A stretch of DNA of 36,220 nucleotides from JBBSUQ01 sp038234235. GTDB taxonomy: Bacteria > Bacteroidota > Bacteroidia > Flavobacteriales_D > Crocinitomicaceae. The stretch spans positions 1 through 36,220 of the forward strand of contig JBBSUQ010000006.1 in the NCBI GenBank assembly GCA_038234235.1, read 5' to 3'. The first letter of the stretch is position 1. Each line of letters opens with the position of its first letter. The position numbers and the translations under genes are program-made. Below the pieces are notes generated by a model. It was not told the DNA's origin. It made no database searches and saw nothing but the letters and a program-made list of their open reading frames with translations. Positions 1 to 7,696 of this stretch are shown here, piece after piece.

Positions 1-1049
1 CCCGCCAAACAGTTTTTGCTGCTTACACGGTTCTTGTACATCCGATTAAAGAGTTCGCTAAATTTTCTTATGGTTTAAGAGTTGAAAAAGCGGATATGTA
101 TTACACAGGTCAGAACAATGAAGGAACTGTAATTTACAATGATGAAAAAACATTAGATGAATTGAATTTGTTACCATCAGCCAATTTAAATTTCTTTTTA
201 ACCGAAGAAATGAATATTCGTGTGGGAGCTAGTAGAAGTGTTGCAAGACCATCATTTAAGGAAAAATCAATTGCACAAATTTATGACCCGATTACCAAAA
301 GAACTTTTAATGGTAATATAGACTTGGAACAAACAAATATCAATAATTATGATTTAAGATATGAGTGGTACATGAGTCCAAGAGAATTGTTTTCAGTTTC
401 TGGATTCTACAAACAATTTGATGGACACATAGAAATGGTTTCATTTATTGCGTCACCAAATAATCTTACACCAAGAAATTCGGGTTCTGCAAATTTAGTA
501 GGAACTGAAATAGAGATTAGAAAAGCATTTGCGGTAAAAGACACTTCAAATGGTTTTGCAAGTAAATTATTTTTCACAGGAAACTTATCTTTTGTAAAAT
601 CTCAGGTTGACATGCAAAGCGTTTTGGTAGATTCAAAAGGTCAGACAGAATATGATTTTAGAACAACAAACGCAAGAGAAGGAGAAACGGTAAATAGATT
701 TAGACCAATGGCTGGACAATCACCTTACTCTATCAATGCAAGTTTTTCTTATGAAGACATTCGCAAAGGAACAAGTGTTGCACTTTCTTATAATGTACAA
801 GGAGAACAGCTTACAATTATTGCTTCAGGTAGAGTACCCGATGTTTATACACAACCTTTTCACAGTTTAAATTTCAATGCATTTCAAAAATTTGGAAAAG
901 AAAGCAATTCTAAAATGACGCTAGGAGTTAACAATATTTTAAATGACGACAGATTATTGGTTTACAAATCATTTAATGCTACAAGTCAGACTTATAATAA
1001 ATACAAACCAGGTGTTGAATTCAATTTAAAATATACTTACACATTTTAA
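1..1049 (+). CDS. TonB-dependent receptor / outer-membrane beta-barrel protein, C-terminal part
   Basis: This is the 3' end of a gene that begins before the window. The frame is open from base 3, so the ATG at 96 is internal rather than the start. About 349 residues remain. They show alternating aromatic/polar beta strands, turns rich in Asn and Gly, and a C-terminal strand ending in Tyr-Thr-Phe, the usual signature of an outer-membrane barrel. Segments such as VGASRSVARPSFKE and NLVGTEIEIRKAF are typical of the distal barrel strands of Bacteroidota TonB-dependent receptors and the related outer membrane beta-barrel family. The plug and any carboxypeptidase-like N-terminal domain lie outside, so the substrate cannot be named. 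A hairpin terminator follows the stop codon. Confidence 0.85.
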   Translation, partial: RQTVFAAYTVLVHPIKEFAKFSYGLRVEKADMYYTGQNNEGTVIYNDEKTLDELNLLPSANLNFFLTEEMNIRVGASRSVARPSFKEKSIAQIYDPITKRTFNGNIDLEQTNINNYDLRYEWYMSPRELFSVSGFYKQFDGHIEMVSFIASPNNLTPRNSGSANLVGTEIEIRKAFAVKDTSNGFASKLFFTGNLSFVKSQVDMQSVLVDSKGQTEYDFRTTNAREGETVNRFRPMAGQSPYSINASFSYEDIRKGTSVALSYNVQGEQLTIIASGRVPDVYTQPFHSLNFNAFQKFGKESNSKMTLGVNNILNDDRLLVYKSFNATSQTYNKYKPGVEFNLKYTYTF

Positions 1050-1116
1050 TTTAAAAAAATCTAATAGAAGGTTAAATATATAAGCTTCTAATACTTTAAA
1101 AATATCTTGAACAAAG

Positions 1117-1148
1117 ATACCTTTCTCATTGAGAAGGGTATTTTTTTT
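1117..1148 (+). terminator. Rho-independent terminator between convergent genes
   Basis: An 11-bp stem (1117-1127 with 1131-1141, one G-U pair) with a 3-nt loop is followed by eight T. It lies between the receptor gene and the convergent response regulator. It ends the receptor transcript and may also stop minus-strand transcription, although the minus-strand T run is poor. Confidence 0.8.
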
Positions 1149-1149
1149 G

Positions 1150-1827
1150 TTATTCTGCGTAGGTAAATTTATAACCAATTCCCTTTACAGTTTTGATATA
1201 TTCTTCACCAATTTTTTCTCTGAGTTTTCTAATGTGCACGTCAATTGTTCTATTTCCAACAATAATATCAGTGCCCCAAACAGAATTTAAAATTTGATCG
1301 CGGTCAAAAACATGTTCTGGTTTAGACATTAAAAGTGCTATGAGCTCAAATTCTTTTCTTGGTAATATAATTTCATTGCCTTTTTTCACCAATAAATATC
1401 TTTCTCGATCTACACTGATTTGATGTTCATTAAATGGAGAATCACTACCAATTAATCCTTTTCGTCTCAACATTGCATTTATTCTACTTACCAATACTTT
1501 TGGCTTAATGGGTTTTGCTACATAATCATCACCGCCGGCATCTAACCCAGCAATCTGACTATAATCTTCATTTCTTGCAGTTAGAAAGCAAATTAAGGTA
1601 TCTTTAATTCCCGAAGTGCGTCGAATGGTTTCGCAAACTTCAATTCCATCCATTTCAGGCATCATTACATCTAATAAAACTAAATCATATTTCTTTTGAT
1701 AAAGAAAGGCAAGCCCATCTTTGCCGTTAGATGCCGTATCAACTTCGTAACCTTCTTTAATAAGATTATATGAAATTATTTCTTGGATATCTTCTTCATC
1801 GTCAATTAATAAAATGCGATTTGCCAT
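1150..1827 (-). CDS. OmpR/PhoB-family response regulator
   Basis: A 225-residue two-component DNA-binding regulator. The receiver domain (about 1-120) has the acidic pair D9/D10, phosphoacceptor D53 in LLDVMMPEMDG, the conserved Thr in FLTAR and the Lys in AKPIKP. The C-terminal winged helix (about 130-225) ends with the usual RTIDVHIRKLREKIG and VKGIGYKF signature. Length is standard. No histidine kinase is adjacent, so the partner is elsewhere. It is divergent from the phosphate cotransporter at 2406, which has a possible Pho box, so a PhoB role is attractive but unproven. A TATTTTTG -7 element on the minus strand at 1964-1971 would give a leader of roughly 130 nt. Confidence 0.93.
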   Translation of the reverse strand: MANRILLIDDEEDIQEIISYNLIKEGYEVDTASNGKDGLAFLYQKKYDLVLLDVMMPEMDGIEVCETIRRTSGIKDTLICFLTARNEDYSQIAGLDAGGDDYVAKPIKPKVLVSRINAMLRRKGLIGSDSPFNEHQISVDRERYLLVKKGNEIILPRKEFELIALLMSKPEHVFDRDQILNSVWGTDIIVGNRTIDVHIRKLREKIGEEYIKTVKGIGYKFTYAE

Positions 1828-1963
1828 GTGTTTTTTATAATTAATGCCATTTATTGAAGCCTAAATATAATTATAATCATTAGGTTTATCATGGTAGGTT
1901 TAAAAAGAACATTATAATCAATTAAAACTAGCGTTGTTTTAAAATCAAGTAACAATAATATTG

Positions 1964-1971
1964 CAAAAATA
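1964..1971 (-). promoter_or_regulatory. Bacteroidota -7 promoter element for the response regulator
   Basis: The minus strand reads TATTTTTG, an exact match to TAnnTTTG. Transcription would start near 1957-1960. No clear TTTG -33 element is visible. Confidence 0.45.
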
Positions 1972-2181
1972 AAATCTGAAATTTATTCCATTATAGTTTA
2001 GCTAAGTTCCTCTTATCTGTTTCTTAGAATATTATGCATTTAATTAAGGCAGAGAATTCAGCCCTACTATGTTAAAATGATTAAAAATAAAACTCAAAAT
2101 CCAGATATTTTTCTTGGATTCCTAAATATTAAAAAAATAGTTAAATTTTAAAATTTTTCACTCTTTATTCCAAAATTACTT

Positions 2182-2189
2182 TATCTTTG
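2182..2189 (+). promoter_or_regulatory. Bacteroidota -7 promoter element (candidate sRNA)
   Basis: TATCTTTG matches TAnnTTTG exactly. The 11-mer TTATCTTTGCA here is identical to that in front of the RelA/SpoT gene at 9650-9660. Predicted transcription start is about 2193-2197. Confidence 0.65.
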
Positions 2190-2192
2190 CAC

Positions 2193-2260
2193 TAGTAGTA
2201 GTAGGTTAGGTTGATTAGTGTACAATAGCTTCGAACGCCTGTTCGGAGCTATTGTTTTTT
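2193..2260 (+). ncRNA. Candidate small non-coding RNA ending in an intrinsic terminator
   Basis: A strong -7 element (2182-2189) lies about 30 bp before a 15-bp hairpin that runs straight into six T. The predicted transcript is therefore only about 65-70 nt. It begins with a TAG-repeat stretch (2193-2204). A short frame starting at a GTG near 2218 overlaps the hairpin and looks incidental. It is an independent unit between the regulator and the phosphate cotransporter, about 145 bp upstream of the latter. It could instead be an attenuated leader of 2406. It matches no RNA family I recognise. Confidence 0.5.
2222..2260 (+). terminator. Strong rho-independent terminator of the candidate sRNA
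   Basis: Arms 2222-2236 and 2241-2255 pair over 15 bp with one G-U, around the 4-nt loop GCCT, followed by TTTTTT. No protein gene lies upstream on this strand within 1.1 kb. Confidence 0.8.
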
Positions 2261-2328
2261 AAACCCAAATTTGTTTTCATCAAACTTTTCCTTTCAATAC
2301 TCACAATTAATCAAAATTTTTCGCAAAG

Positions 2329-2350
2329 CTTAACCTAAACTTAATATTAG
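2329..2350 (+). promoter_or_regulatory. Pho-box-like direct repeat
   Basis: Two adjoining 11-bp units, CTTAACCTAAA and CTTAATATTAG, share 7 of 11 bases including CTTAA. The 11-bp spacing and TTAAC-like core resemble PhoB/PhoP binding sites. The repeat ends 19 bp before a -7-like element, where an activator of a weak promoter would sit. The downstream gene is a phosphate cotransporter. Binding is inferred from pattern only. Confidence 0.45.
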
Positions 2351-2369
2351 GATATTCCCATGTCAACAT

Positions 2370-2377
2370 TTATTTTG
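2370..2377 (+). promoter_or_regulatory. Weak -7-like element for the Na+/phosphate cotransporter
   Basis: TTATTTTG differs from TAnnTTTG at one position. It would start transcription near 2383, about 23 nt before the ATG. A weak core next to the Pho-box-like repeat fits an activator-dependent promoter. Confidence 0.35.
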
Positions 2378-2405
2378 ACCTTTACGGCAAAATTAAAAAT
2401 TAATA

Positions 2406-4547
2406 ATGGGACGTTTTTTAAATAAAATTCTGTTTTTTATATTTACTGCATTTGCAACTCTTTCTTTTTCTCAAAAGCAAGAAAATGTTATAGAAAACAT
2501 AAATAGTTCAGTTGATGTCAATAATGTAACTGTCCAGTGGAATGTAAAATACGACAAACTCCCACTTCGCAAAAAATTAGTAATAAGATACTTACCTGAG
2601 AATCTCACCAAAATGGATCTCAGTCCAGATTGGAATTATACTCCACTTTTTTCATCTGATTCTACACATTACGAATTAAAAAATTTAAAGGCAGCAGAGA
2701 AATATGCTTATTCCTTAGGAGTTGTTGAAGACTCAACAATTACCAAAATAGATAAAAAATCTGCTCAGAATGTAAACTGGCACAAGACAAAAACTGTTGA
2801 AACCAAAAGAGGTTGGACTATGTCAACAGGTTTAATCATGAGAATTTTGATGCTTCTTGGAGCCTTAGCACTTTTCATTTATGGGATGAAAATTATGAGT
2901 GAGGGAATCCAGAAAGCTGCAGGTGAAAACTTAAGAAAGATTCTGGGATCAATGACAAGCAATAGGTTTAAAGGAATACTCACTGGATTTCTAACGACTT
3001 CAATAATACAGTCTTCTTCCGCAACCACGGTAATGGTGGTGAGTTTTGTAAATGCAGGTTTACTGAGTCTTCGTCAAAGTATTGGTGTTATAATGGGCGC
3101 GAATGTCGGCACCACTGTTACGGCATGGCTCGTAGCATTTTTAGGATTTTCTGTTTCAATGTCTGATTATGCATTACCAATTTTTCTAGTTGCCCTCATT
3201 TTCATTTTTGCAAGAAAACATTCTCTTAAATCATGGGGTGAAATGCTCGCAGGTTTTGCACTTCTATTTATTGGATTGGAAATGCTCAAAAACGGAGTTC
3301 CCGATGTAAAAGGCAGCGTTTCTCAACTAGCATTTCTTCAAGACCTTTCCAATCATGGTATTGTTAGCGTATTAATTTTTGTGATGATCGGTACAATTGT
3401 TACAATCGTTGTACAGTCATCATCTGCAGCAATGGCTGTAACTATCTTATTATGTGAAAGAGGAATTATTCCTTTTGAAATGGCAGCAGGAATGGTACTT
3501 GGAGAAAACATCGGAACAACCATAACTGCAAATTTAGCAGCAATAGTAGCAAACGTGCACGCAAAAAGAGCAGCACGAGCCCATTTTATTTTCAATGTTT
3601 TTGGAGTTATTTGGATGATTTTTCTATTTCCATATTACATTGACTGGGTTGACCAAATTGTCTCATTAAATTATATTAGTCCTAAAATATCTCAAGACTC
3701 ACGACCAATTGCACTGGCATATTTTCATACAGGATTTAACATAATGAATGTTCTGTTAATGGTTTGGTTTGTGCCTCAAATTGCAAGAATTGTAACCTGG
3801 ATGGTGCCTTCTAAGAGTGAAAGAGATGAAGAATTCAGGCTGGATTACATTAAAGCTGGTATTCTCAATACGCCAGAACTTTTTATTCTTGAAGCCAATA
3901 AAGAAGTAGCTAAATTTGCCAAAATTACTTCTAAAATGTCAAAATTCGTAAATCAATTAATTGTTGAAAACGATAAAAAAGAAAAATCTAAGCTATACGA
4001 TAAAATTGCCAAATACGAAGAAATAACGGATAGGGTTGAAATTGAAATTTCTAATTATTTAAGTAGATGTGCTGAAAATGAATTGTCTGAAGAATCTTCA
4101 ATAAAAGTAAGAGGTATGCTTGCAATTACCAACGACCTTGAAAGAATTGGAGACATTTTCTATCAAATGTCATTGACTTACAAACGAAAAGAAGATGAAA
4201 AAATCTGGTTTAGTCCAGAACAGAGAGATTCAGTAAAACACATGATCAAATTATTAGACGAAGCATTTGCAGTGATGTTGACCAACTTAAAAACAGACAG
4301 GCATCTTGTTAAAATTGACTTGGCTCTTGAAAAAGAAACCGATATTAATAATTACAGAGATGATCTTAGAGTAATACATTTGAGCAGCATTGAAAATCAA
4401 GAGTACAATGTGAAAAGTGGTATTATTTACACTGATTTAATTTATTCTTGTGAAAAAGTAGGCGATCATATTATAAATGTCACCGAAGCTATCATTGGTA
4501 AAAATATCATTGGCGAGCAAAAACATATTAAAATAGCAGATAAATAA
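2406..4547 (+). CDS. Na+/phosphate (NptA-type) cotransporter with PhoU-like C-terminal domain
   Basis: A 713-residue inner-membrane protein of the Na/Pi-cotransporter II family (PF02690), expected to bring phosphate in with sodium. Both inverted-repeat signatures are present: QSSSATT from residue 202 and QSSSAAM from residue 337, each linked to a glycine motif (GANVGTTVTAW and GENIGTTITAN). About eight hydrophobic segments span 140-475. Residues about 490-700 form a helical PhoU-like domain, seen in many bacterial members. Unusually, an N-terminal signal peptide (1-22) is followed by a soluble segment of about 110 residues before the first transport helix; it would be periplasmic. The Pho-box-like repeat upstream suggests induction on phosphate shortage. 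Phosphate is the usual family substrate but is not proven here. Confidence 0.9.
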   Translation: MGRFLNKILFFIFTAFATLSFSQKQENVIENINSSVDVNNVTVQWNVKYDKLPLRKKLVIRYLPENLTKMDLSPDWNYTPLFSSDSTHYELKNLKAAEKYAYSLGVVEDSTITKIDKKSAQNVNWHKTKTVETKRGWTMSTGLIMRILMLLGALALFIYGMKIMSEGIQKAAGENLRKILGSMTSNRFKGILTGFLTTSIIQSSSATTVMVVSFVNAGLLSLRQSIGVIMGANVGTTVTAWLVAFLGFSVSMSDYALPIFLVALIFIFARKHSLKSWGEMLAGFALLFIGLEMLKNGVPDVKGSVSQLAFLQDLSNHGIVSVLIFVMIGTIVTIVVQSSSAAMAVTILLCERGIIPFEMAAGMVLGENIGTTITANLAAIVANVHAKRAARAHFIFNVFGVIWMIFLFPYYIDWVDQIVSLNYISPKISQDSRPIALAYFHTGFNIMNVLLMVWFVPQIARIVTWMVPSKSERDEEFRLDYIKAGILNTPELFILEANKEVAKFAKITSKMSKFVNQLIVENDKKEKSKLYDKIAKYEEITDRVEIEISNYLSRCAENELSEESSIKVRGMLAITNDLERIGDIFYQMSLTYKRKEDEKIWFSPEQRDSVKHMIKLLDEAFAVMLTNLKTDRHLVKIDLALEKETDINNYRDDLRVIHLSSIENQEYNVKSGIIYTDLIYSCEKVGDHIINVTEAIIGKNIIGEQKHIKIADK

Positions 4548-4592
4548 TAACTTAATAACAGAATTTTCTTATTTTTAGCTTTTCAGAAAAGT

Positions 4593-5285
4593 ATGAAACT
4601 AAAAATATTATTAGCCGAAGATGACAGCAATCTAGGATTTGTTATTTCAGATCAATTAAGAGAAACTGGTTATCTCGTTACCCTGGCCTCTAATGGCGCT
4701 GAGGCTTACAGGAAATTCAATGAAGATAAATTTCATCTTTGTATTTTTGATGTAATGATGCCCAAAAAAGATGGTTTTACGCTTGCAAAAGAAATCAGAC
4801 ATCTAGATAAAGACATTCCTATTATTTTTCTCACAGCCAAATCCATGACGGAAGATAAAGTCCAAGGATTTAAAGCTGGAGGCGATGATTATCTTACAAA
4901 ACCTTTTGCGTTTGAAGAATTAGAATTGCGAATTAATGCCCTGCTTAAAAGAGTAAATCTTGATCAAATTGAAGAAGAACCAACTGTTTTTAAACTGGGT
5001 AAATATGTTTTTGATTCTGAAAATTATACTTTAAAATGTGGCAACCAATTTGAAAAAACCTTAACAAAAAAAGAAGCCAATATTCTTAAAATACTTATCA
5101 AATTTAAAAATGCAGTAGTCAACAGAGACGTTGTTTTAAATGCTGTTTGGGGACAAGATGATTATTTTGTCGGCCGAAGTTTGGATGTATTTATTACCAA
5201 ACTCAGAAAGTATTTTGCTTTTGATGACACGGTGCAAATACAAAATATTCATGGAATCGGATTTAAATTTGAAGTTGGCGAATAA
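4593..5285 (+). CDS. RprY-like OmpR-family response regulator
   Basis: A 230-residue regulator with a receiver domain (D10/D11, phosphoacceptor D53 in IFDVMMPKKDGFTLA, Thr in FLTAKS, Lys in LTKPFAFEEL) and a C-terminal winged helix ending in IHGIGFKFE. The MMPKKDGFTLA and ELxxRIxAxLKR patterns closely resemble RprY of Bacteroides, which pairs with the kinase RprX. No kinase is encoded nearby. It starts 45 bp after the cotransporter gene and ends 2 bp before tsaB, so it is probably cotranscribed with at least tsaB. The specific RprY orthology is a judgement from memory of the family. Confidence 0.9.
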   Translation: MKLKILLAEDDSNLGFVISDQLRETGYLVTLASNGAEAYRKFNEDKFHLCIFDVMMPKKDGFTLAKEIRHLDKDIPIIFLTAKSMTEDKVQGFKAGGDDYLTKPFAFEELELRINALLKRVNLDQIEEEPTVFKLGKYVFDSENYTLKCGNQFEKTLTKKEANILKILIKFKNAVVNRDVVLNAVWGQDDYFVGRSLDVFITKLRKYFAFDDTVQIQNIHGIGFKFEVGE

Positions 5286-5287
5286 AT

Positions 5288-5965
5288 ATGACTGATTGCT
5301 TTCTTTTGCACATCGAAACAAGCACCAAAGTATGTTCCGTATCTGTAAGCAATAATGGAATAAAACTGGCTACTGTTGAAACTTTAGATGACGGTTATGT
5401 TCACGGCGAAAAGCTTACAGTTTTTATTCAAGAATGTATTAATCAAGCCAATATTGAACTCAAGAATCTAAGTGCAATTAGTGTTTCATCTGGCCCAGGA
5501 TCTTACACAGGACTTAGAATTGGAGTTTCTACAGCAAAAGGTTTATGTTTTGGGCTAGAAATACCATTGATTTCAATAGACAGTCTTAGCGCACTAAATT
5601 GTATCGCCAAAAAATATTTGGTAAATAACGAATATAAAGATTTTTCAAGATGTCCGGCAATTGATGCTAGAAGGATGGAAATATACAATAGCATTTTTGA
5701 TAAAGTTGACAATTTATTAATACCAATACAAGCAACGATTGTTGAAGTAAACACTTTTGATGAATTTGAACCATTTGTATATTTTGGAGATGGCGCTGAT
5801 AAATTGAAAGAAATATGGCAAAGTCCTAACAAGATCTTTATTGATATCAATGCATCCGCAGAAGGCCAAATGGAATTATCATATCAAAAATTTAAAGATG
5901 GAAGTTTTGAAGATTTGGCATATTTTGAGCCTATTTATTTAAAAAGTTTTTCAGATAAATCTTGA
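5288..5965 (+). CDS. tsaB: tRNA t6A37 threonylcarbamoyladenosine biosynthesis protein TsaB
   Basis: A 225-residue cytoplasmic protein of the Kae1/TsaD-like ASKHA family. TsaB binds TsaD and, with TsaE, supports transfer of threonylcarbamoyl to A37 of ANN-decoding tRNAs. The diagnostic N-terminal pattern is present: an HIETST opening (8-13), the H39 region in YVHGEKL, and SSGPGSYTGLRIGVSTAKGL (about 67-86). Length is typical of the family. The gene begins 2 bp after the RprY-like regulator's stop codon, so translation is probably coupled. It carries the usual short dimerisation domain and lacks the extended metal-binding domain of TsaD. Confidence 0.95.
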   Translation: MTDCFLLHIETSTKVCSVSVSNNGIKLATVETLDDGYVHGEKLTVFIQECINQANIELKNLSAISVSSGPGSYTGLRIGVSTAKGLCFGLEIPLISIDSLSALNCIAKKYLVNNEYKDFSRCPAIDARRMEIYNSIFDKVDNLLIPIQATIVEVNTFDEFEPFVYFGDGADKLKEIWQSPNKIFIDINASAEGQMELSYQKFKDGSFEDLAYFEPIYLKSFSDKS

Positions 5966-6197
5966 TAGTCTGGAGCCATTGTTTGTGAAGTGACAGCAAA
6001 TCCAAAATTGATAACTATAGAAGTCAATAATATTTTAAAATTTCTAAATTTTTAGTTGCACCTAGAGATTTTTTATTTATTTGTCAAAAATAGATCACAG
6101 CCTAAATTATTAACGTCTTCACAATTTTTTTCTGATAAATAAAGCTGTAGGTTATTTTACTTAAAAAAGAGAGAAATTAGAATTTACTAACAAACCA

Positions 6198-7007
6198 TTA
6201 CTTTGGCCCGAGAATACTTTTTAAATTTTCTTTATAAACTTCATTAGCATCAATGCCACCATGACCTTGATTTTTTAAGGTAATAAATTTATCTCCAGGT
6301 TTTAATTTCTGTTTCAATTTTACAGATTTATTATAAGCAATAGCCTCATCATCTTCACCATGAAAAATATAAATTGGAACTTTTACTTCTTCCAAAAATT
6401 CTGCAGTATCGAATTCATATCTAAGTATTAAATCCGGTATAATGGATTTTGCATATTGATCCTTTAGAGCAGCCATACTGTAATACGGAGCTTGCAAAAT
6501 TAACATGCGTGGTTTGTTTAAAGCGGCAAGTCTTGTAGCGGCGGCTGTGCCAATTGAATAACCTACAATTATTATATTTTTTTCGTCATATCTATTCTTA
6601 ATTTGGTTGTAAACATTTTGAATATCTTCATAAAACTGCTGTTCACTTGTAATTTGACCTTGACTTTTGCCATAACCGCGGTAATCAAAAATCAAAATGT
6701 CATAACCATATTGCGTGTAATTAGTTGAAATACCGTTCCAGGTTTCATTGTTTCCTGCATTTCCATGTACAAAAAACACCAAGCCTTTTGAGTTTTCAGC
6801 TTTAAAAATTAAGCCATTTAAAATATTTTCATCTTCCATCTTGAAAGTAACTTCCTCAAATGGTTTATTGAACTGATATTGATAGGATCTAGGAAGCTCT
6901 CGGGGTTCGAAAATATATTTTTCTTGTTCTAAATAAAAGTAATAGCATAAACCTATGTACAAAATGGCACAAATTACGACTGTCCAAAAAATAATTTTCT
7001 TCCACAT
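6198..7007 (-). CDS. Alpha/beta hydrolase, membrane-anchored (BEM46/YfhR-like)
   Basis: A 269-residue serine hydrolase with one N-terminal membrane helix (about 4-25), so the domain probably faces the periplasm. The fold markers are in order: oxyanion loop HGNAGN (81-86), FDYRGYGKS (108-115), nucleophile elbow GYSIG with S151, an acid in HGEDD (D219 or D220), and H249 in GHGG. This is the COG1073 type, with no substrate that can be predicted from sequence. The minus-strand -7 element TAAATTTG at 7020-7027 lies close to the ATG, giving a very short leader. It shares direction with the lipoprotein gene upstream (7103-7558) but probably has its own promoter. Confidence 0.9.
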   Translation of the reverse strand: MWKKIIFWTVVICAILYIGLCYYFYLEQEKYIFEPRELPRSYQYQFNKPFEEVTFKMEDENILNGLIFKAENSKGLVFFVHGNAGNNETWNGISTNYTQYGYDILIFDYRGYGKSQGQITSEQQFYEDIQNVYNQIKNRYDEKNIIIVGYSIGTAAATRLAALNKPRMLILQAPYYSMAALKDQYAKSIIPDLILRYEFDTAEFLEEVKVPIYIFHGEDDEAIAYNKSVKLKQKLKPGDKFITLKNQGHGGIDANEVYKENLKSILGPK

Positions 7008-7019
7008 TGCTTATGATCA

Positions 7020-7027
7020 CAAATTTA
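7020..7027 (-). promoter_or_regulatory. -7 promoter element of the alpha/beta hydrolase gene
   Basis: The minus strand reads TAAATTTG, an exact TAnnTTTG. The predicted start of transcription, around 7013-7016, leaves a leader of under about 10 nt. Confidence 0.5.
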
Positions 7028-7102
7028 TGGTAATTAAGCCCAAAAACAGATTTAAGATAGTTTAATTACGAATAATTCACAAAAATTGTATCTATCGCTA
7101 AT

Positions 7103-7558
7103 CTATTTTACTTTTATGTAAGCAATTCTAAATTCAAGATTTTCACCATCTCGAATTCCACTAACATTTACTATTAATGAATCTTTAACTTTAGAATATT
7201 TAATATTCTGAGGGAAATCATGTTCTGGATTTGAAAACACAATAGAATTCTTGGTTATTTCCTTTTGACAGAATGTTATCTTTTCTCCGTTATTTTGATC
7301 ACTAACTTTTACATTAAAACAAAGTTTATTGCTTTTGTTTTCCACAATTTCTACTGTTTCCTGTATGGTTGAGTCTCTATTTTGTGAGTAATAAGAAACG
7401 CCTATATATTTATTTCCTTTTCGTTCCCATCTTTCTGTAACCTTATGATCATCAAATTTTTCTGTCCAAGTTCCTTCAAGCCAATCTATTTTATCAATAT
7501 TTTTTTGCTCACAAGAGAAAAGCATAAAAACGAGAATTAAAACCGCAAAATATTTCAT
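7103..7558 (-). CDS. Small lipoprotein, DUF6265-like
   Basis: A 151-residue protein with a lipoprotein signal peptide; the lipobox LFSC places the lipidated cysteine at residue 16. The mature part starts with WLEGTW, continues through short beta strands (KVTERWERKGNKYIG), and contains FSNPEHDFPQNIKY. The WLxGxW opening and the NPEHDFPQ block are typical of the small Bacteroidota DUF6265 family, a lipocalin-like beta barrel of unknown ligand. I see no catalytic residues. It is monocistronic or loosely linked to the hydrolase downstream. No exact promoter element was found ahead of it. Confidence 0.8.
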   Translation of the reverse strand: MKYFAVLILVFMLFSCEQKNIDKIDWLEGTWTEKFDDHKVTERWERKGNKYIGVSYYSQNRDSTIQETVEIVENKSNKLCFNVKVSDQNNGEKITFCQKEITKNSIVFSNPEHDFPQNIKYSKVKDSLIVNVSGIRDGENLEFRIAYIKVK

Positions 7559-7696
7559 GATTAATAGATTTTCAGTAAAAGTAATATTAATTATTTATCA
7601 ACCACTTCTCTCTGTATTCTGATAAAATGAAAGTCATTCTAAACAAAATCCCTAAATTTACCATTCAATTTATAATTTAAATAACACATCAATATA

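Larger units (their letters stand above)
1828..2405. other. 578-bp intergenic region with promoters, candidate sRNA and Pho-box-like repeat
   Basis: The gap between the divergent regulator and cotransporter genes is very AT-rich. It contains a minus-strand promoter element (1964-1971), a complete promoter-to-terminator unit on the plus strand (2182-2260) and an 11-bp direct repeat (2329-2350) upstream of a weak -7 element (2370-2377). I see no convincing coding sequence in it. Confidence 0.7.

Noticed and set aside
5503..5850. 115-codon minus-strand ORF inside tsaB
   Set aside because: It lies wholly opposite a well-conserved gene, has low-complexity composition and no recognisable motif.
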